The translations under genes and the position numbers were made by a program. A stretch of 37,780 nt of DNA from an uncultured Bacilli bacterium (lineage in GTDB: Bacteria; Bacillota_I; Bacilli_A; RF39; UBA660). The stretch is taken from the NCBI GenBank assembly GCA_947627975.1, contig CANQYB010000010.1:1-37780 (forward strand), read 5' to 3'. Position 1 is the stretch's first letter. Each line of letters opens with the position of its first letter. Below are positions 27,593-36,443 of the stretch, piece by piece. The notes beneath the pieces are model-generated. The model had not been told where the DNA came from, did not search any database, and was given only the letters and a program-made list of their open reading frames with translations.

Positions 27593-29398
27593 TTAAATTC
27601 TGCTTGTAAAATAATATCCTTTATAATTGTATATATTGCTTATATTATAATCTAACATTATATTAGTATTTTTTTTGAAAATTTTACTTGCATTTTGATA
27701 TTTACCTAATGAAATAGCATAGTGAAGGTGTGATCCAGTTGAACATTTATCCCAATTTTGAATTTTAGGATTTCCACCAACAGTTCCAATTTTAGTAAAA
27801 CTTGTAACTTTATCACCAATATTTACACTAATATCCTTTAAATGAGCATACTCTGTTGTATAATTTTTTCCATTTAAATTATGATTAATATATATTATAT
27901 TTCCACCACATTTACTTTTTTTTATAATATTTGCAACAATGCCACTATAACTAGCATATACATCTTCATTATATATTGATTTTTTATAACTTGATATATC
28001 TATCCCATTATGAAAAGTTTGACTTACTTTTCCATTTACAAGTGGTCTTTTAAAAATATTTTTTTCTTTTTTATTAATGTTAATTTTGTATATTTTAAAA
28101 ATATCATCATTTGTAATTTTAATTTCAAATGTGTTATTACCTATATTAAGTTTTTTATATCCAATACCTTCAATTTTTCCCAATGTGGTATTTGCTTTAA
28201 TATTTACTTCTAAAACATCTTCATCTACTTCTAAATTATATTCATATATATCTGGAGAAAATAAGGGATTTAAATTAAAATTTTCTATTTCTAAATTTTC
28301 TAATTTTATCTCTTTTAATATAAAATTTAATTTATAAATTTTAGTTATATTATCATTGGTAATTTTAATTTCTTTAGTTATATTGTTATTTAAATTAATT
28401 TCATTTTCAAAAGAAATTATTGCCTCGTTACTATATGGTATGGCTTTAATAAATACATTGTTATTATCTAATAAAATATCATAAGATGAATTATTATTAT
28501 CTATTTTTATTTCTTTATCATTAATAATTAATGTTTTTAAACCATTAAATTCATAATCTTTTCTTATAATATTAAAAGTAATTTTTTTTTCTTTATTTAT
28601 TAAAACTAAAGTATTATTTCCATCAATTAATTTTAAATTAATATTAAAATTATTATAATCTTTAGTAACATCATTATCGTTTAATATTATTAAAGAATCA
28701 TTTAAATTTTTAATAGTCGCATTTAAATTTGTAGCATTACTATCAATAAATAAATTATAATCATATAAAATATTACTATATGGTTTATCTAAATTGGCAT
28801 TATTAAATTCTATATTTTCTATTCCATTTTTTACAGCAAATTCTAAGTTTTTAGTAGTTTTTTGATTAATATTATCTTCTGTACTATATTCGAAAATAAT
28901 TTTAATAACCCCATCTGGAATATTTAAAATATTATTATAAGAAATATTTATTTTTTCATTATTTTGTTTAATTCCATAAATTTTTAGTTTAGTTTCTAAA
29001 AGATTTTTATTATAATCATAAGCTTTAATATTTAAAAATTTTTCAATATTAAAATTATTTTCAATAATTCCATTTAAACTATTAATATAATCCATAAAAT
29101 TATCATTAAAAATTATTTCTGGCTTATAATAAATAGTTTTATTTAAATTTTCATTTGATGTATTAATATTATCTTTAGTTTCATTATTAATGTTTTTATC
29201 AATATTAATTTTAAATTTATTAGTATTTTGATTTACTAAATTATCTTCATTATTTAATTTTAAAGAATTACTTCCAATTATACTTTTTTTATTATCTTTA
29301 AAAAAAATAAAAGTAATAAAAAAAATAATAATTATAAAAATAATTCCAATAAAAATTAAAATAAATTTTTCTGATTTAACAATATTTTTAAAATTCAT
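27593..29398 (-). CDS. Membrane-anchored M23 (LytM) metallopeptidase with cadherin-like beta-sandwich repeats
   Basis: N-terminal TM; FHNGIDISS, TEYAHLKDISVNIGDKV, GSHLHYAI M23 zinc motifs; LENLEIENFNLNPLFSPDIYEYNLEVDEDV cadherin-like modules. Confidence 0.88.
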   Translation of the reverse strand: MNFKNIVKSEKFILIFIGIIFIIIIFFITFIFFKDNKKSIIGSNSLKLNNEDNLVNQNTNKFKINIDKNINNETKDNINTSNENLNKTIYYKPEIIFNDNFMDYINSLNGIIENNFNIEKFLNIKAYDYNKNLLETKLKIYGIKQNNEKINISYNNILNIPDGVIKIIFEYSTEDNINQKTTKNLEFAVKNGIENIEFNNANLDKPYSNILYDYNLFIDSNATNLNATIKNLNDSLIILNDNDVTKDYNNFNINLKLIDGNNTLVLINKEKKITFNIIRKDYEFNGLKTLIINDKEIKIDNNNSSYDILLDNNNVFIKAIPYSNEAIISFENEINLNNNITKEIKITNDNITKIYKLNFILKEIKLENLEIENFNLNPLFSPDIYEYNLEVDEDVLEVNIKANTTLGKIEGIGYKKLNIGNNTFEIKITNDDIFKIYKININKKEKNIFKRPLVNGKVSQTFHNGIDISSYKKSIYNEDVYASYSGIVANIIKKSKCGGNIIYINHNLNGKNYTTEYAHLKDISVNIGDKVTSFTKIGTVGGNPKIQNWDKCSTGSHLHYAISLGKYQNASKIFKKNTNIMLDYNISNIYNYKGYYFTSRI

Positions 29399-29453
29399 TT
29401 ATCTCCTTTTTTAAAAATAATTGATATGCAATAATTATTATATATTAAAATAT

Positions 29454-29491
29454 AAAAAAAAGAAAACATAAATTATATAATTTATGTTTTC
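29454..29491 (-). terminator. Intrinsic terminator of the hisS-gatB-DUF2513 operon
   Basis: Perfect 30-nt palindrome GAAAACATAAATTATATAATTTATGTTTTC (29462-29491) followed on the minus strand by TTTTTTT. Confidence 0.85.
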
Positions 29492-29528
29492 ATACTAATT
29501 TGAGTATAAAAAGAACAAATTTAAATAA

Positions 29529-29951
29529 TTACCATCTATTGTTTTTTATAAATAAATCTTTTGGTAAATCAAATAAATTATTAATTTCTATATTTTTAAT
29601 TTTATTAGCAATATCAAAAATTGTAAAAATAGATATTTCATCAAAATTTGGTAATTTTTCTTTCATTTTATTCCAAATTTCATCATCTCTTATTAAATCT
29701 AATGTTTTATAACCCTTGTCAGTTAAACCTTTAATTCTATGATCTTTTAATACATCATTATCATCATAAGGCAATTTATCAATTATTATTAAATAATTTT
29801 CTTTATATAATATTGTCACTATATTTAAAACATCTTCTATTGAATATTCTTTTAATTTTTCATGTAATTTTTCAACAGGTAATTTTTCTCCAAATTCTAT
29901 TTTTTCAACTTCTTTTAATATTTTTCTAGCACAATTATTATTAATTTTCAT
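29529..29951 (-). CDS. DUF2513-like protein
   Basis: RIKGLTDKGYKTLDLIRDDEIWNKMKEKL matches the DUF2513 signature; ~20 nt downstream of gatB; start likely ATG 29951. Confidence 0.7.
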   Translation of the reverse strand: MKINNNCARKILKEVEKIEFGEKLPVEKLHEKLKEYSIEDVLNIVTILYKENYLIIIDKLPYDDNDVLKDHRIKGLTDKGYKTLDLIRDDEIWNKMKEKLPNFDEISIFTIFDIANKIKNIEINNLFDLPKDLFIKNNRW

Positions 29952-29971
29952 AATTATTTTCCTTTCCATTT

Positions 29972-31426
29972 TTATTTTTCTAAATATTTAGAAATTAACT
30001 TTTTAGTTATAACGGGGTTTGCTTTCCCTCTTGTTTCTCTCATTACTTGACCAACAAAATAATCAAATAAATTAGTTTTGCCATTTTTATACTCTTCTAT
30101 TTGGGCTTGATTATTTTCCATAACTTTATCTACAATATCACTTATTTCCTTTTCATCCGTTATTTGAGTCATATCTGATGATTCTAATAATTCTTTTGGA
30201 TCTTTTTCTTCTTCTATTGCTTTAAAAAATAGTTCTTTGGCTTGCTTAGAAGATATTTTTTTAGACTCTAAGGCTTTTAGGATAGTGCTTAACATTTTCG
30301 CTTTTAGATAAAAATCGTTAATAGATATATCATGTTTATTAATATAACCTAAAACTTGGACAGTTACCCAGTTTGCAGCAACTTTAACATCAATATTATT
30401 ACTTACAAGTTCTTCAAAATAATCAGATACATTTTTTTCCTTAACTAAGACAGTTGCATCATATTCTGATAAATTATATTTTTCAATATATTTTTTCTTT
30501 CTGTCTAAAGCCATTTCAGGAATTGATTTTCTAATTTCTTCTAGCCAACTTTTAGAAATTTTAATTTTGGGAATATTTGGCTCAACAAAATATTTATAAT
30601 CTATAGCATCTACTTTACTACGCATATAAATTGTTGTTCCACTTTCTTCATCCCAACGACGAGTTTGTTGTTCCATTTCATCATATTTACCATTTTCTTT
30701 TAATTCAGTTTGTCTTTTAATTTCGTAATTTATAGCATCTCTTACTCCACCAAAAGAGTTAACATTTTTAATTTCAATCTTCGTTCCCCAATTTTTCGGA
30801 TCTTCTTCATCAAGATTTTCATCCATAATTGAAACATTAACATCACATCTTATTTGGCCTTTTTTACTATCTGCTTCACTAATGCCCGCATACTGATATA
30901 CACTTCGCATATGTTCAAGAAATGAAACGGCTTCATCAGCACTATGTAAATCTGGTTCAGTAACAAGCTCTAAAAGGGGAACACCAGCTCTGTTATAATC
31001 TATATTACTACTGGAAAAATAATGATCTAAGGAAGCAGCATCTTCTTCTAAATGTAAATTATTTACTCGGACACTTTTAATTTCATTATCACATTCAAAA
31101 TCTACTTTACCATAAATTCCAACAGGAATTGGTTTTGTTTCTTGAGTAAGTTGAAAACCTTTTGGAAGATCTGGATAATAATAATTTTTTCTTTCAAAAT
31201 ACATATATTCTGGCTGTTTACAATTTAAAATCATACTAGCCATTAAAGCCATTCTAACGGCTTCTTTATTGACTACAGGTAAAGTTCCTGGAAACGCCAT
31301 ATCAACTGGTCTTACATTAGTATTAGGAATGTCACTATAAGAGTTTCTTGCACTTGAAAATACTTTAGTATTTGTTTCTGATACTTCACAGTGCATTTCC
31401 AAACCAATTTTAGCAATATATCCCAT
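29972..31426 (-). CDS. gatB: Asp/Glu-tRNA(Asn/Gln) amidotransferase subunit B
   Basis: IGLEMHCEVSETNTKVFSSARNSY, FERKNYYYPDLPKGFQLTQ, NRAGVPLLELVTEPD. Confidence 0.98.
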   Translation of the reverse strand: MGYIAKIGLEMHCEVSETNTKVFSSARNSYSDIPNTNVRPVDMAFPGTLPVVNKEAVRMALMASMILNCKQPEYMYFERKNYYYPDLPKGFQLTQETKPIPVGIYGKVDFECDNEIKSVRVNNLHLEEDAASLDHYFSSSNIDYNRAGVPLLELVTEPDLHSADEAVSFLEHMRSVYQYAGISEADSKKGQIRCDVNVSIMDENLDEEDPKNWGTKIEIKNVNSFGGVRDAINYEIKRQTELKENGKYDEMEQQTRRWDEESGTTIYMRSKVDAIDYKYFVEPNIPKIKISKSWLEEIRKSIPEMALDRKKKYIEKYNLSEYDATVLVKEKNVSDYFEELVSNNIDVKVAANWVTVQVLGYINKHDISINDFYLKAKMLSTILKALESKKISSKQAKELFFKAIEEEKDPKELLESSDMTQITDEKEISDIVDKVMENNQAQIEEYKNGKTNLFDYFVGQVMRETRGKANPVITKKLISKYLEK

Positions 31427-32883
31427 TATTTTACCTCCTTTGCAATTTGCCCTTTATAATTCATCGTACTTTCTAAAGCATAAGCGATATTTAATACATT
31501 GGCATCATCATAACAATTACCAGTTATGTTAATTCCTACTGGTAAATTATTTACAAAACCATTAGGAATAGTAATAGATGGGAAACCACCAAAGTTTCCA
31601 ATTTGAAGATGCTCTTCTAAAATTTGAGTTTTTTCATCCAAGATATCTACTTCTCCATCTAATTTTTTAGCTGGTCCAGATGAAACTGGAAGAATAACAC
31701 CATCATATTCTTTAAATAATTCTTTCCATCTATCAACAAGTAATCTTCTTACTCTTTGAGCATTTCTAAAATATCTTTCTTGATTTTCTTTTTGTAAAAC
31801 ATAGGATCCAATTACAAATCTTCTTTTAATTAGTGGAGAAAATCCTTTAGTACGATGATCTTTCATCATATCAATATAATTATCACCCTTACCTCTTGGA
31901 CCAAAAATAATTCCAGTTAAGTTACTCATATTAGAAGTTGCCTCAGCACAAGAAATTATAACATATACAGATGCAAGGGCATTTAAAATTTTTTCATCAA
32001 CAGATACTTCTTCAACTTCAATTCCAATTTTTTTTAATTTATCTAAAGTTCTATAAAAATTATCTAAATGTTCTTTTAATTCCAAAGAAGCGTTTTTATA
32101 CCTATTAATATCGACTATTTCCTTAACATAGCATAATTTTTTACTTTTTACATTACCATCAATTGATTTATATAAATTAATATTGCTAGAGTCAAAAGAT
32201 GTCATATCATTTTTATCTATTCCCTTCATATTATCAACGACAATTGCTGCATCTTTAACACTTCTTGTCAAAACACCACAATGATCTAAACTTGATGCAA
32301 AAGGAAATAATCCATAACGAGATATCATTCCATATGTTGGTTTATAACCGACAATACCACAATATGCTGCTGGTTTTCGAATTGAATCACCAGTATCTGA
32401 ACCTAAAGCATAAGGATAAACTCCTGCTGCAACAGCTGCAGCTGAACCTGATGATGAACCAGCACACATACGAGTTGTATCCCAAGGATTTTTAATTATT
32501 CCTGTATGAGCAGTTGTTCCTGTACCTCCCATACCAAATTCATCCATAGCTGTTTTGTTTACTTTTATAGCACCGGCTTTATTTAAATTTTCAATAGCAG
32601 TAGCATTAAAGAAAGGAACATAATCTTTTAAAGTATTTGATGAACCCGTAGATAAAATACCTTTAGTTGAATAGTTGTCTTTAACACCATATGGAATTCC
32701 TGAAAGTAAATTGTCAGTAACTTCTCCACCTTTTTGTTCATCTAAAATAGTAACAAAGGCATTACATTTTTCTTGAACTTCATGAGATAAAGATAATGAT
32801 TCTTTAACTAAGTCATCACTAGTTATTTCTTTATTTATTAATAATTCATGTAATTCTTCAATAGATTTATTCATATATTTCAT
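31426..32883 (-). CDS. gatA: Asp/Glu-tRNA(Asn/Gln) amidotransferase subunit A
   Basis: GIPYGVKDN, MDEFGMGGTGTTAHTGIIKNPWDTTRMCAGSSSGSAAAVAAG amidase signature; ATG 32883 after SD AGGTG. Confidence 0.98.
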   Translation of the reverse strand: MKYMNKSIEELHELLINKEITSDDLVKESLSLSHEVQEKCNAFVTILDEQKGGEVTDNLLSGIPYGVKDNYSTKGILSTGSSNTLKDYVPFFNATAIENLNKAGAIKVNKTAMDEFGMGGTGTTAHTGIIKNPWDTTRMCAGSSSGSAAAVAAGVYPYALGSDTGDSIRKPAAYCGIVGYKPTYGMISRYGLFPFASSLDHCGVLTRSVKDAAIVVDNMKGIDKNDMTSFDSSNINLYKSIDGNVKSKKLCYVKEIVDINRYKNASLELKEHLDNFYRTLDKLKKIGIEVEEVSVDEKILNALASVYVIISCAEATSNMSNLTGIIFGPRGKGDNYIDMMKDHRTKGFSPLIKRRFVIGSYVLQKENQERYFRNAQRVRRLLVDRWKELFKEYDGVILPVSSGPAKKLDGEVDILDEKTQILEEHLQIGNFGGFPSITIPNGFVNNLPVGINITGNCYDDANVLNIAYALESTMNYKGQIAKEVK

Positions 32884-32892
32884 ATTTTTCAC

Positions 32893-33189
32893 CTACCCAA
32901 CTATCTTTGGTACCTGAATTTCATTACCATCAGTTTCATCAGCATTTTTAAGTAAATCATCAACTGGAATTGATTCTTCCACAACATCTTCTCTAAATTC
33001 ACATTCGAAGTTATCAAGCGTATGAGTCATTGGTTCTACTTTTTCTATTTCAGGAATTTTATTAACTAAATCAATATTTTTATCGATAATTTCAAATTCA
33101 TCTAAAACCATTTTGTTTTCTTCTTCAGTAAGACCTATTAAAAGTTTATCAGCATAATCGTCTACCATTTCTTTAGTAAATTTACTCAT
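32893..33189 (-). CDS. gatC: Asp/Glu-tRNA(Asn/Gln) amidotransferase subunit C
   Basis: 98 aa, between aspS and gatA; VEPMTHTLDNFECEFREDVVEESIPVDDLLKNA typical GatC C-terminus. Confidence 0.93.
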   Translation of the reverse strand: MSKFTKEMVDDYADKLLIGLTEEENKMVLDEFEIIDKNIDLVNKIPEIEKVEPMTHTLDNFECEFREDVVEESIPVDDLLKNADETDGNEIQVPKIVG

Positions 33190-34936
33190 TTTTTACCTCC
33201 ACTTTTAATCCAAGTTCATTAAGTTGTTCCTTACTTACTATACTTGGAGCTTCACTCATTAAATCACTAGCCGTTTGAGTTTTTGGAAATGCAATAACAT
33301 CTTTAATATTATCAGTGCCAGTAAGTAACATGGTAAATCTTTCAAGTCCTATTGCAAGTCCAGCATGAGGAGGAGCTCCATATTTAAATGCTTCAGTAAA
33401 GAATCCAAATTTTTCTTTAATTTGTTCTTTAGTTAAACCAAGTGCATCAAATACAATATTTTGCATTTTAGGATCATGTATACGTACGGATCCCCCACCA
33501 AGTTCATAGCCGTTTAACACAATATCATAAGATAAACTTAAACACTTTTCTTTATTGCTTAAATCTTCAATGCTTGATGGCATAGTAAATGGATGATGCA
33601 TTGCTTTATATCTTTTATCAGTTTCAGAATATTCAAACATAGGGAAATCTGTAACCCATAAAAAATTAAGTTTATCTTTATCTATTAATTTAAGTTCATT
33701 TCCTATTTTCAAACGCAATGCTCCTAAAGAAGCATAAACAATTTTGGGCTTTGCAACAACTATTAAAATAAGATCATTATTTTCAATATTAAATTTATCC
33801 TTGATGGCCATTAATTTTTCATCTTCTAAATTTTTAGCAATAACACCATTAAATTGATCATTATCATATTTTAACCAAGCCATTCCTTTAGCACCATAAA
33901 TTTTGACAAATTCAATCATGTGTTCAATGTCACTTCGAGAATATTTATCACCATTATTTTTTACAATTAAACATTTGGCAATTCCACCTTCTTTTATACT
34001 TTCTGAAAAAACGCGCATTGTGGAATCTTTTAAAATATCGGTAATATCATTTAAATAGAGTTCAAATCTTGTATCTGGCTTATCTGAACCATATTTATCC
34101 ATTGCTTCATGCCAAGTAAGTCGTGGAAATTTATCAAGTTCAATATTTTTAACTTTTTTAACTACATATTTTAACATTTCTTCGGTTAAATTCATTACAT
34201 CTTCATCATTTGCAAAACTTAATTCCATATCAATTTGCGTAAATTCTGGTTGTCGATCAGCACGTAAATCTTCATCTCTAAAACATTTAGCTATTTGATA
34301 ATATTTTTCAAATCCTGAAACCATTAAAAGTTGTTTAAATATTTGTGGACTTTGAGGAAGGGCATAAAATGCTCCTTGATTAATTCTAGATGGTACAATA
34401 TAATCTCTTGCTCCTTCTGGTGTTGATTTACATAAAATTGGTGTTTCAATTTCTAAAAAGTCCTTTTTATTTAGAAATTCGCGAACTGAAGAAGCTATTT
34501 TATGACGAGTTATTATTGTATTTTGTAGTTTACTCTTTCTAAGTTCTAAATATCTATATTTTAATCCAACAGATTCATTTACTTCATTATCTTCATAAAT
34601 ATTAAAAGGAACAGGTTCTGCTTCTGATAAAATATTTAGATTTTCTACCATTAATTCTACTTCACCAGTAGGAATTTTAGGATTTATCATTTCATCATCT
34701 CTTTTTTGTAAAACGCCAGTAACTTCAATACAATATTCATTACGTAAATTTTCTGCTTTTAAAAAATTATCTTTTAAATATTCTCTATTAAATACAATTT
34801 GTAAAAAACCACTTCTATCACGTAAATCAATGAATATTACACCACCCATATCTCGTCTTTTATTAACCCATCCATGCACAGTTATTTTATTTCCAACATC
34901 TTTTAATCTAAAATCACCATTATTATATTTTTTCAT
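33182..34936 (-). CDS. aspS: Aspartyl-tRNA synthetase
   Basis: VHGWVNKRRDMGGVIFIDLRDRSGFLQIV, SPQIFKQLLMVSGFEKYYQIAKCFRDEDLRADRQPEFTQIDME, GLAIGLERFTMLLTG. Confidence 0.98.
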   Translation of the reverse strand: MKKYNNGDFRLKDVGNKITVHGWVNKRRDMGGVIFIDLRDRSGFLQIVFNREYLKDNFLKAENLRNEYCIEVTGVLQKRDDEMINPKIPTGEVELMVENLNILSEAEPVPFNIYEDNEVNESVGLKYRYLELRKSKLQNTIITRHKIASSVREFLNKKDFLEIETPILCKSTPEGARDYIVPSRINQGAFYALPQSPQIFKQLLMVSGFEKYYQIAKCFRDEDLRADRQPEFTQIDMELSFANDEDVMNLTEEMLKYVVKKVKNIELDKFPRLTWHEAMDKYGSDKPDTRFELYLNDITDILKDSTMRVFSESIKEGGIAKCLIVKNNGDKYSRSDIEHMIEFVKIYGAKGMAWLKYDNDQFNGVIAKNLEDEKLMAIKDKFNIENNDLILIVVAKPKIVYASLGALRLKIGNELKLIDKDKLNFLWVTDFPMFEYSETDKRYKAMHHPFTMPSSIEDLSNKEKCLSLSYDIVLNGYELGGGSVRIHDPKMQNIVFDALGLTKEQIKEKFGFFTEAFKYGAPPHAGLAIGLERFTMLLTGTDNIKDVIAFPKTQTASDLMSEAPSIVSKEQLNELGLKVEVKNE

Positions 34937-34949
34937 ATTAATTTCCTTT

Positions 34950-36215
34950 CTAAATATGCATATCTAAATATTCAACTAAATCTAATTCTTTGATTTTTTC
35001 TTCTTCTTTTGTTGTATTATCTTTTATGGTTATTAAACTCTTTTTAAAATCTTCAGAATTTAAAATAATTAAATATTTTGCTTTATATCTATCTGCTTCT
35101 TTAAATTGAGCTTTTAAATTTTTATTTAAAGAATTTATTTCTGAAATATACCCATTTAATCGAAGTAATTGATTTAAATAAATAGCTTTTTCTTTTTCTG
35201 TTTCATTTACATACATAATATATGTATCAATTTCTTTTTTTACAGGAATATTTATTTCTTCTAATTTTAAAATTGATATTAATCTATCAACTCCTAATGC
35301 AAAACCTACGGCAGGAGTATCAGGGCCATTTAAAGAACTAACTAGATTATTATATCTCCCTCCTGCACCGATTACTTTAGATGCACCTAATTCTTTTGAA
35401 TCAACTTCAATTTCAAAGACTGTATCAGTGTAATAATCAAGCCCTCTTACTAAATTTTCATCAATTTTATAATTTATTTCTAGTAAATCCAAATATTCTA
35501 ATACTTTTTCTAAATGTTTTTTACTATCATTACTTAAATATTCAGAAATTTTTGGAGCATTTTTTAAAATATCACTATCTTTGTCTACTTTACAATCAAG
35601 TATTCTTAAAGGATTTTTTTCATATCTTTCGTTACAATCACTACACAAATTTTTTAAATGAGGTTTTATATATTCTTTTAACGCCTTTTTATAATTTTCT
35701 CTAGATTGATTATCACCAAGAGAATTAATTTTAACAATTGTATTATAAATTCCTAATGAATTATATATATTAATAGGCAGAGAAATAATTTCAGCATCAA
35801 TTAACGGATCATTTGAACCAAATATTTCTACTCCTAATTGAGTAAATTCTCGAAGTCTCCCATTTTGTGGACGTTCATAACGATACATTGTACCATTATA
35901 ATATAATTTTACTGGTTGAATTATATCAGCATACATTTTATTTTCAATAAAACTTCTTACAACTCCTGCAGTACCCTCAGGACGCAAAGTAATATTTCTA
36001 TCTCCTCTATCTTTAAAATCATATGTTTCTTTACGAACAATATCTGAAGAATCACCTACACCTCTATGAAATAATTCACTAGCTTCAAATATGGGTGTTC
36101 TAATAAATTTATAATTATATTTTTCACAATAAGCATCAAATACATCGGAAATATATTTATAATATACAGAATCATTTTTAATTAAATCAACAGTACCTTT
36201 TGGTTTACTTATCAT
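34950..36215 (-). CDS. hisS: Histidyl-tRNA synthetase
   Basis: KGTVDLIKNDSVYYKYI, LRPEGTAGVVRSFIEN, YNGTMYRYERPQNGRLREFTQLGVE, GLDYYTDTVFE, GAGGRYNNLV; ATG 36215 with SD GGAGG preferred over listed 36272. Confidence 0.98.
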   Translation of the reverse strand: MISKPKGTVDLIKNDSVYYKYISDVFDAYCEKYNYKFIRTPIFEASELFHRGVGDSSDIVRKETYDFKDRGDRNITLRPEGTAGVVRSFIENKMYADIIQPVKLYYNGTMYRYERPQNGRLREFTQLGVEIFGSNDPLIDAEIISLPINIYNSLGIYNTIVKINSLGDNQSRENYKKALKEYIKPHLKNLCSDCNERYEKNPLRILDCKVDKDSDILKNAPKISEYLSNDSKKHLEKVLEYLDLLEINYKIDENLVRGLDYYTDTVFEIEVDSKELGASKVIGAGGRYNNLVSSLNGPDTPAVGFALGVDRLISILKLEEINIPVKKEIDTYIMYVNETEKEKAIYLNQLLRLNGYISEINSLNKNLKAQFKEADRYKAKYLIILNSEDFKKSLITIKDNTTKEEEKIKELDLVEYLDMHI

Positions 36216-36227
36216 AATTATCCTCCT

Positions 36228-36364
36228 TAAAAATAAAAAAACCAAAAATATGTAGGGGTGAAAGAATTTCACGGTGCCACCCTACTTTTTGGCTTAATTT
36301 TACTTTATCACATTTCTGCGTTCTACTTTTTATATAAGGGCGTCACTCCTTAAGTAGAAATTAC
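36228..36364 (-). promoter_or_regulatory. T-box leader (transcription attenuation) upstream of hisS-aspS-gatCAB
   Basis: Minus strand carries AGGGTGGCACCGTG T-box motif (36270-36283), terminator GTAGGG...TGAAATTCTTTCACCCCTAC...TTTTTGG + T-run, short Stem I ATTTCT...AGAAAT. Confidence 0.88.
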
Positions 36365-36370
36365 AATTTT

Positions 36371-36400
36371 ATTTTAACCTAAAATAGATAATTTAGTCAA
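36371..36400 (-). promoter_or_regulatory. Promoter of the T-box/hisS operon
   Basis: Minus strand TTGACT (36400-36395), 18-bp spacer, TAAAAT (36376-36371). Confidence 0.65.
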
Positions 36401-36408
36401 GTAAATAT

Positions 36409-36443
36409 AAAAAAGAAATTAATTTTAATTTAATTTCTTTTTT
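36409..36443. terminator. Bidirectional terminator overlapping the 3' end of the repeat-protein gene
   Basis: AAAAAGAAATTAA TTTTAA TTTAATTTCTTTTTT hairpin. Confidence 0.7.

Noticed and set aside
24679-28337. Plus-strand ORFs 24679-24927, 28010-28213, 28077-28337
   Set aside because: Antisense shadows of the prepilin-like and M23 genes.
29500-35704. Plus-strand ORFs 29500-29712, 32265-32495 and 35381-35704
   Set aside because: Antisense shadows of the DUF2513, gatA and hisS genes.
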